Of a stretch of DNA of 8,811 nt, positions 6,469-8,811 are shown in pieces. The notes under the pieces were generated by a model. The model had not been told where the DNA came from and did no database searches. It saw nothing but the letters and a program-made list of their open reading frames with translations. Within the stretch, counting starts at the first letter, position 1. Every line of letters starts with the position of its first letter. The translations under genes were made by a program, and so were the position numbers. Source of the stretch: Clostridiaceae bacterium UBA4839 (GTDB lineage Bacteria; Bacillota; Clostridia; Clostridiales; Caloramatoraceae); NCBI GenBank assembly GCA_002400085.1, contig DHEX01000012.1, positions 3,211-12,021 of the forward strand, read 5' to 3'.

Positions 6469-6660
6469 CTTTATACCTACCATATTTGCGTTTGCAAGTG
6501 CGATTTTTCAAAAAAAGGGTTTTGGATTACCCAATTTCATCTATTTGGCTATACAAATAGGAAGCTTGCCATTACGATGATAAGAGATGACGTTCTTGGT
6601 CATTCATTTTCAGATGGTACAAGTTTTGAACCACACTTTAATGCCGGTAAATTACACTAA
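6469..6660 (+). pseudogene. Polymorphic-toxin C-terminal remnant
   Basis: A plus-strand stop-to-stop stretch of 63 codons, of which the last 35 or so look like real protein: GYTNRKLAITMIRDDVLGHS FSDGTSFEPHFNAGKLH then TAA. The motif RDDxxGHxFxDG...PHFN resembles the end of secreted polymorphic toxin domains, although I cannot name the family with certainty. There is no start or SD, and the first codons look less protein-like, so the 5' part is lost. It lies 41 nt before the DUF4085-like gene in the same direction, the usual toxin-then-immunity order. Confidence 0.55.
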
Positions 6661-6701
6661 AATCTTACAGTACTATAAATTAAAATTTTTAAGGAGAAAA
6701 A

Positions 6702-7196
6702 ATGAGATATTTTACTAATGAATTGTGGAATGGAATAAATAGTAATTCTGAAGATGAACGAAAAAAGGCAGAATTACAGTGGGACAAAAATGATAAGGAA
6801 TATTACGAAATATTTAAAATTGTAAAAGGATTGTTGCCTAAGAAATTTATGAAAATATATGAGCAAGAATATGGATTTCATGATTATAAGTTAAGAAATT
6901 TTGAAGTTATACATGGGGAGGAAGGGTATGTAGACCCAGTAGAATTTAGTATAATTATTACAAATGGAGATAATGTATGGAATATTGTATATAAAAAAAT
7001 AAAAAAGATATCAATCAATTATGAACAACAATCAGATATGATTAAAAGAAAAAAGAGAGTATATGAAGGATTTGATGATTATGGATATGATGAGTTTTTT
7101 CAAATAGATGAAAAAACATTATCACATGAAATACTTTTTGCATCAGGAGCAACAATTTTAGTCCATTTTGAAAAAATATCTATTTTGCCCCAATAA
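6702..7196 (+). CDS. DUF4085-like protein, probable immunity protein
   Basis: A 164-aa soluble protein starting MRYFTNELWNGINS, with LLPKKFMKIYEQEYGFHDYK in the middle. The MRYFT...LW opening and the FHDYKL segment resemble the DUF4085 family as I remember it; the function of that family is not established. No membrane segment is present. The SD AAGGAG (6691-6696) is 5 nt before the ATG. A toxin-like remnant ends 41 nt upstream, and two more small genes follow in the same direction, so immunity is the most economical role. Its stop overlaps the ATG of a 49-codon frame (TAATG). Confidence is high for the gene, moderate for the family. Confidence 0.72.
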   Translation: MRYFTNELWNGINSNSEDERKKAELQWDKNDKEYYEIFKIVKGLLPKKFMKIYEQEYGFHDYKLRNFEVIHGEEGYVDPVEFSIIITNGDNVWNIVYKKIKKISINYEQQSDMIKRKKRVYEGFDDYGYDEFFQIDEKTLSHEILFASGATILVHFEKISILPQ

Positions 7197-7345
7197 TGGC
7201 AAATGGTTTAATGGGATTTGATACTCATAATTGTGTTGAATCACGAAAGAAATTAAGTAAATATCTTGGTATTGGTAAATACCAGTTCTTTAAAAAACTG
7301 ATAAAAGGAGTGAATAAATTTTGGGATGGAAGCATATTGTCATAG
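7196..7345 (+). CDS. Small 49-codon ORF, possible toxin-end remnant
   Basis: The ATG overlaps the preceding stop (TAATG) and the frame overlaps the next gene's start by 25 nt. The product MANGLMGFDTHNCVESRKKL SKYLGIGKYQFFKKLIKGVN KFWDGSILS is basic and helical. There is no SD of its own, so translation would depend on coupling. Its basic composition and its position just before and into an immunity-type gene fit the last residues of a lost toxin. It could also be a real small protein or a chance frame; I do not recognise it. Confidence 0.35.
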   Translation: MANGLMGFDTHNCVESRKKLSKYLGIGKYQFFKKLIKGVNKFWDGSILS

Positions 7346-7668
7346 AAGCGAATTGCCTTTTTAACTGGGATATAAGTGTTAATGATTTAGAAATGAATAT
7401 AGTAGATAATAAGAAGGAACTCCCTCATTGTTGTAAATTTGGTCCGGAAAGAATAAGCATAAATTGCTTAAGATTTGATGAGGATGAAAATAAGTATTGC
7501 CCATTTTTAGCATTTGGGAAAGCTAGGACTTCAATTGTTTTAACTGGTATAAATTCTGAAGAAGAATCCTGTAAGGTGTTTTGGACCGATGAAAATCTAA
7601 CAGATGATGAATGGGTGGAAAAAGAAGAATTATGGATTAATGAATGGAAGAAGAAAATAAATGAATAG
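7321..7668 (+). CDS. Small acidic immunity-type protein, family not recognised
   Basis: A 115-aa soluble, Trp- and Glu-rich protein (MGWKHIVIEANCLFNWDISV ...; ... LTDDEWVEKEELWINEWKK near the end). It has no membrane segment and no motif I can assign. The start is TTG 7321: AAAAGGAG (7303-7310) lies 10 nt upstream, and no in-frame ATG or GTG offers a better fit. It is the second of three plus-strand small genes (6702, 7321, 7758), likely one transcript. Size, acidity and context suggest an immunity protein; nothing in the protein itself proves it. Confidence 0.65.
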   Translation: MGWKHIVIEANCLFNWDISVNDLEMNIVDNKKELPHCCKFGPERISINCLRFDEDENKYCPFLAFGKARTSIVLTGINSEEESCKVFWTDENLTDDEWVEKEELWINEWKKKINE

Positions 7669-7765
7669 AATTTTAAGTAAAGCATCTGGCTACAAAAATA
7701 TATAAAAAAATACTGTACAACTATTAGAATATTTACAAAATAGTAAGGAAGGATATATTGGGTAA
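7661..7765 (+). pseudogene. Possible toxin C-terminal remnant with internal stop
   Basis: In this frame the sequence reads MNRILSKASGYKNI, a TAA (7703-7705), then KNTVQLLEYLQNSKEGYIG and TAA. The second part is a convincing amphipathic protein end and runs into the TTG start of the next gene, an overlap typical of a toxin tail and its immunity gene. The internal stop and lack of any upstream frame mark it as a relic. The stretch is short, so chance remains possible. Confidence 0.3.
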
Positions 7766-8156
7766 AGCTAATGTAAAAATAGTAAAACTAACTTGGATTG
7801 ATGAAGATGCACAGGAAGCAGATGTTGAATTTGAGTTTGAAGGGAACATATATCATGCTTTCGGGTGTCCCGTAAGTTTTATTGAAAATGAGAAATATGA
7901 AGTTGAATTATTCTGTATAGAAGACTTAGATGTTAATATTGATTTTATGCTTAAAGAAAATACAGAAAAACAGAAAATATTAAAGCCTAAAAGTAACTCA
8001 AAATGGTCATACTACGCTTTTGGTCAGGTAGTAGCGGTTAATCCTCTAAGTGTAGATTGTGGAGTAACAATTTTCGACCTTGAGAGAAACTTTAGAGATG
8101 AGAGACTAATAAATGAATATATATATTTTGTAATTGAAAGGCTTGATATTATGTAG
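7758..8156 (+). CDS. Small acidic immunity-type protein, family not recognised
   Basis: A 132-aa acidic beta-rich protein (GKANVKIVKLTWIDEDAQEA ...; HAFGCPVSFIENEKYEVEL; VVAVNPLSVDCGVTIFDLER; ... YIYFVIERLDIM). No catalytic motif or membrane segment is visible. The start is TTG 7758, with AAGGAAGG (7745-7752) 5 nt upstream; the first ATG in frame lies much further in and would remove the first strands. It ends the three-gene plus-strand run. From its TAG stop onward the DNA resembles that after the minus-strand 5856-6176 gene, although the proteins are unrelated. Role as immunity protein is inferred from context. Confidence 0.68.
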   Translation: MGKANVKIVKLTWIDEDAQEADVEFEFEGNIYHAFGCPVSFIENEKYEVELFCIEDLDVNIDFMLKENTEKQKILKPKSNSKWSYYAFGQVVAVNPLSVDCGVTIFDLERNFRDERLINEYIYFVIERLDIM

Positions 8157-8172
8157 GATGATGCACTAAATA

Positions 8173-8201
8173 ATGTAAGCGTCGGAATGGTTCTTTCCAT
8201 A
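8173..8201 (+). repeat. Shared 3' element, copy 2 (after the last plus-strand immunity-type gene)
   Basis: ATGTAAG + 4 nt + GGAATGGTTCTTTCCATA starts 16 nt after the stop of the 7758-8156 gene. It matches copy 1 (5805-5833, opposite strand) at 26/29. The 9 nt beginning at each stop codon (TAGGATGAT; 8154-8162 here, 5858-5850 there) are also identical, so homology spans the whole 3' flank apart from a 10- versus 16-nt spacer. Confidence 0.8.
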
Positions 8202-8287
8202 CATAGTTGAAATATATTAATGGTTATTAAAAAATTATCTATTTTCAATATACCAGGATTATAAAAATAAATAATTTCAATTAACAT

Positions 8288-8298
8288 TGGAAAGAACC
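8288..8298 (-). repeat. Partial third copy of the shared 3' element
   Basis: TGGAAAGAACC here is the exact reverse complement of GGTTCTTTCCA at 8189-8199, the core of copy 2, about 88 nt upstream. It is only 11 nt, so it may be a fragment of the same repeat or one arm of a large inverted structure. Confidence 0.4.
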
Positions 8299-8404
8299 GG
8301 CGGAATACATACCGTACATATAAAAAGAGTCTATAAAGGATTTTGTGTAAACTGAATAAAAAGTACTCTTTCTTAGCAATAATTTAGATAAATAAATTAC
8401 CAAG

Positions 8405-8433
8405 TTATTACAAGGAGGAGCATTTTTTATAAT
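8405..8433 (+). promoter_or_regulatory. Candidate sigma-A promoter for the 8500 gene
   Basis: A perfect -10 hexamer TATAAT (8428-8433) has a poor -35 candidate TTATTA (8405-8410) at 17-nt spacing. Transcription would start near 8440, about 60 nt before the GTG start at 8500. In AT-rich DNA such matches arise by chance, so this is tentative. Confidence 0.3.
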
Positions 8434-8499
8434 AAGAATTATTCAGGGAACGGTGCGGATAGTTGATGCATGAGTAAAGACAAAATAGGAGGTAACATT

Positions 8500-8811
8500 G
8501 TGGATTATTTTATTAACGTTGCCAATCTTTCAGACTTAGAGAAAAGAGGAAGCTGGGATGATGCGAAAAAATTATTATATGAATTATGGTTATCTAATAA
8601 AGATGATGCTGAGTTAGCAATTAGGTTAGGAACTGAGTGTTGGTATGTTTTAGTTGAATGGGAGTTAATTGAAAACGATAATTTATGTTATGAGTCTTTT
8701 AATAATACCTTAAGGGAGGTAACAAATTATGGATTAAAAAGATTTAAAGAAGATAATAAATTTTTATCTATATTTGGTTATATGATTACAACTTTTCCGT
8801 TTTTATTTGGG
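8500..8811 (+). CDS. Partial helical immunity-type protein, runs off the window
   Basis: The first 104 codons of a gene cut by the window edge. The product begins MDYFINVANLSDLEKRGSWD and includes DAELAIRLGTECWYVLVEWE and LREVTNYGLKRFKEDNKF. It is all-helical and TPR-like in look, without membrane segments. GTG 8500 is chosen because TAGGAGGT (8486-8493) lies 6 nt upstream. It resembles hypothetical proteins found beside polymorphic toxins in Firmicutes, but I cannot name the family. It continues the row of small immunity-type genes and has the same AT-rich codon use. Confidence 0.68.
   Translation, partial: MDYFINVANLSDLEKRGSWDDAKKLLYELWLSNKDDAELAIRLGTECWYVLVEWELIENDNLCYESFNNTLREVTNYGLKRFKEDNKFLSIFGYMITTFPFLFG

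Larger units (their letters stand above)
8202..8499 (+). other. Intergenic stretch with remnant-like sequence
   Basis: No intact gene is seen. The stretch holds the partial repeat at 8288-8298; a segment around 8326-8352 that resembles the ends of clostridial IS256-type elements (contains TTTTGTGTAAA) with no transposase beside it; and a strong SD, AGGAGGAG (8413-8420), followed 8 nt later by ATA instead of a start codon, opening 14 codons to a TGA at 8471. The IS resemblance is from memory and weak. Confidence 0.4.

Noticed and set aside
7425..7685. Minus-strand 86-codon frame
   Set aside because: Shadow of the 7321 gene; Ser/Phe-rich and without SD.
8024..8287. Minus-strand 87-codon frame
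   Set aside because: Mostly antisense to the 7758 gene and spans the 3' repeat; no SD or motif.

Overview
The window is AT-rich DNA with purine-rich Shine-Dalgarno (SD) sites, frequent TTG/GTG starts and AGA/ATA-rich codon use. Together with the protein content this points to a low-GC Firmicute, most likely a Clostridium. I see no rRNA, tRNA or CRISPR array.

Region by region. (1) 23-1465: an intact glycoside hydrolase family 1 gene (6-phospho-beta-glucosidase) followed by a hairpin terminator. (2) 1747-2667, minus strand: a REP-associated tyrosine transposase (RAYT, HUH/Y1 type) with a DnaA-C-like C-terminal domain and a perfect-stem hairpin upstream. It abuts the 3' half of a PHP-domain phosphoesterase gene that has lost its 5' end and carries a +1 frameshift in a G6 run. 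(3) 3278-4000: a second copy of the sequence found just after the GH1 gene. This copy is split in two by about 596 bp that hold a membrane-anchored NTF2-fold immunity-type gene and a gene remnant. (4) 4199-5774: a two-gene unit, a predicted HExxH-zincin/TPR fusion followed by a SUKH-3 immunity protein. (5) 5850-8201: a compact block of four small immunity-type genes (one minus strand, three plus strand) mixed with fragments of polymorphic-toxin or RHS coding sequence. (6) 8202-8811: a mostly non-coding stretch, then the start of another immunity-type gene that runs off the window end.

The right-hand 5.4 kb reads as an orphan immunity array: at least two recognisable immunity families (NTF2-fold, SUKH-3), a probable DUF4085 member and several unassigned small acidic proteins, with no intact toxin. 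Broken toxin ends remain in front of some of these genes. On the minus strand an RHS (YD-repeat) stub with an IGN and a DNIGNPTKY motif precedes the immunity-type gene. On the plus strand a stub ending RDDVLGHSF...PHFN precedes the DUF4085-like gene. This fits the known model in which displaced toxin tips and their immunity genes accumulate next to an RHS or other polymorphic-toxin locus.

The most unusual observation is that two unrelated small genes in this block (the minus-strand one and the last plus-strand one) share sequence from their stop codons onward. Both have TAG+GATGAT, then a short variable spacer, then a 29-bp element matching at 26 of 29 positions. The element may be a terminator, or a conserved seam used when toxin-immunity cassettes are exchanged. 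All function calls come from reading motifs by eye; no database search was possible.
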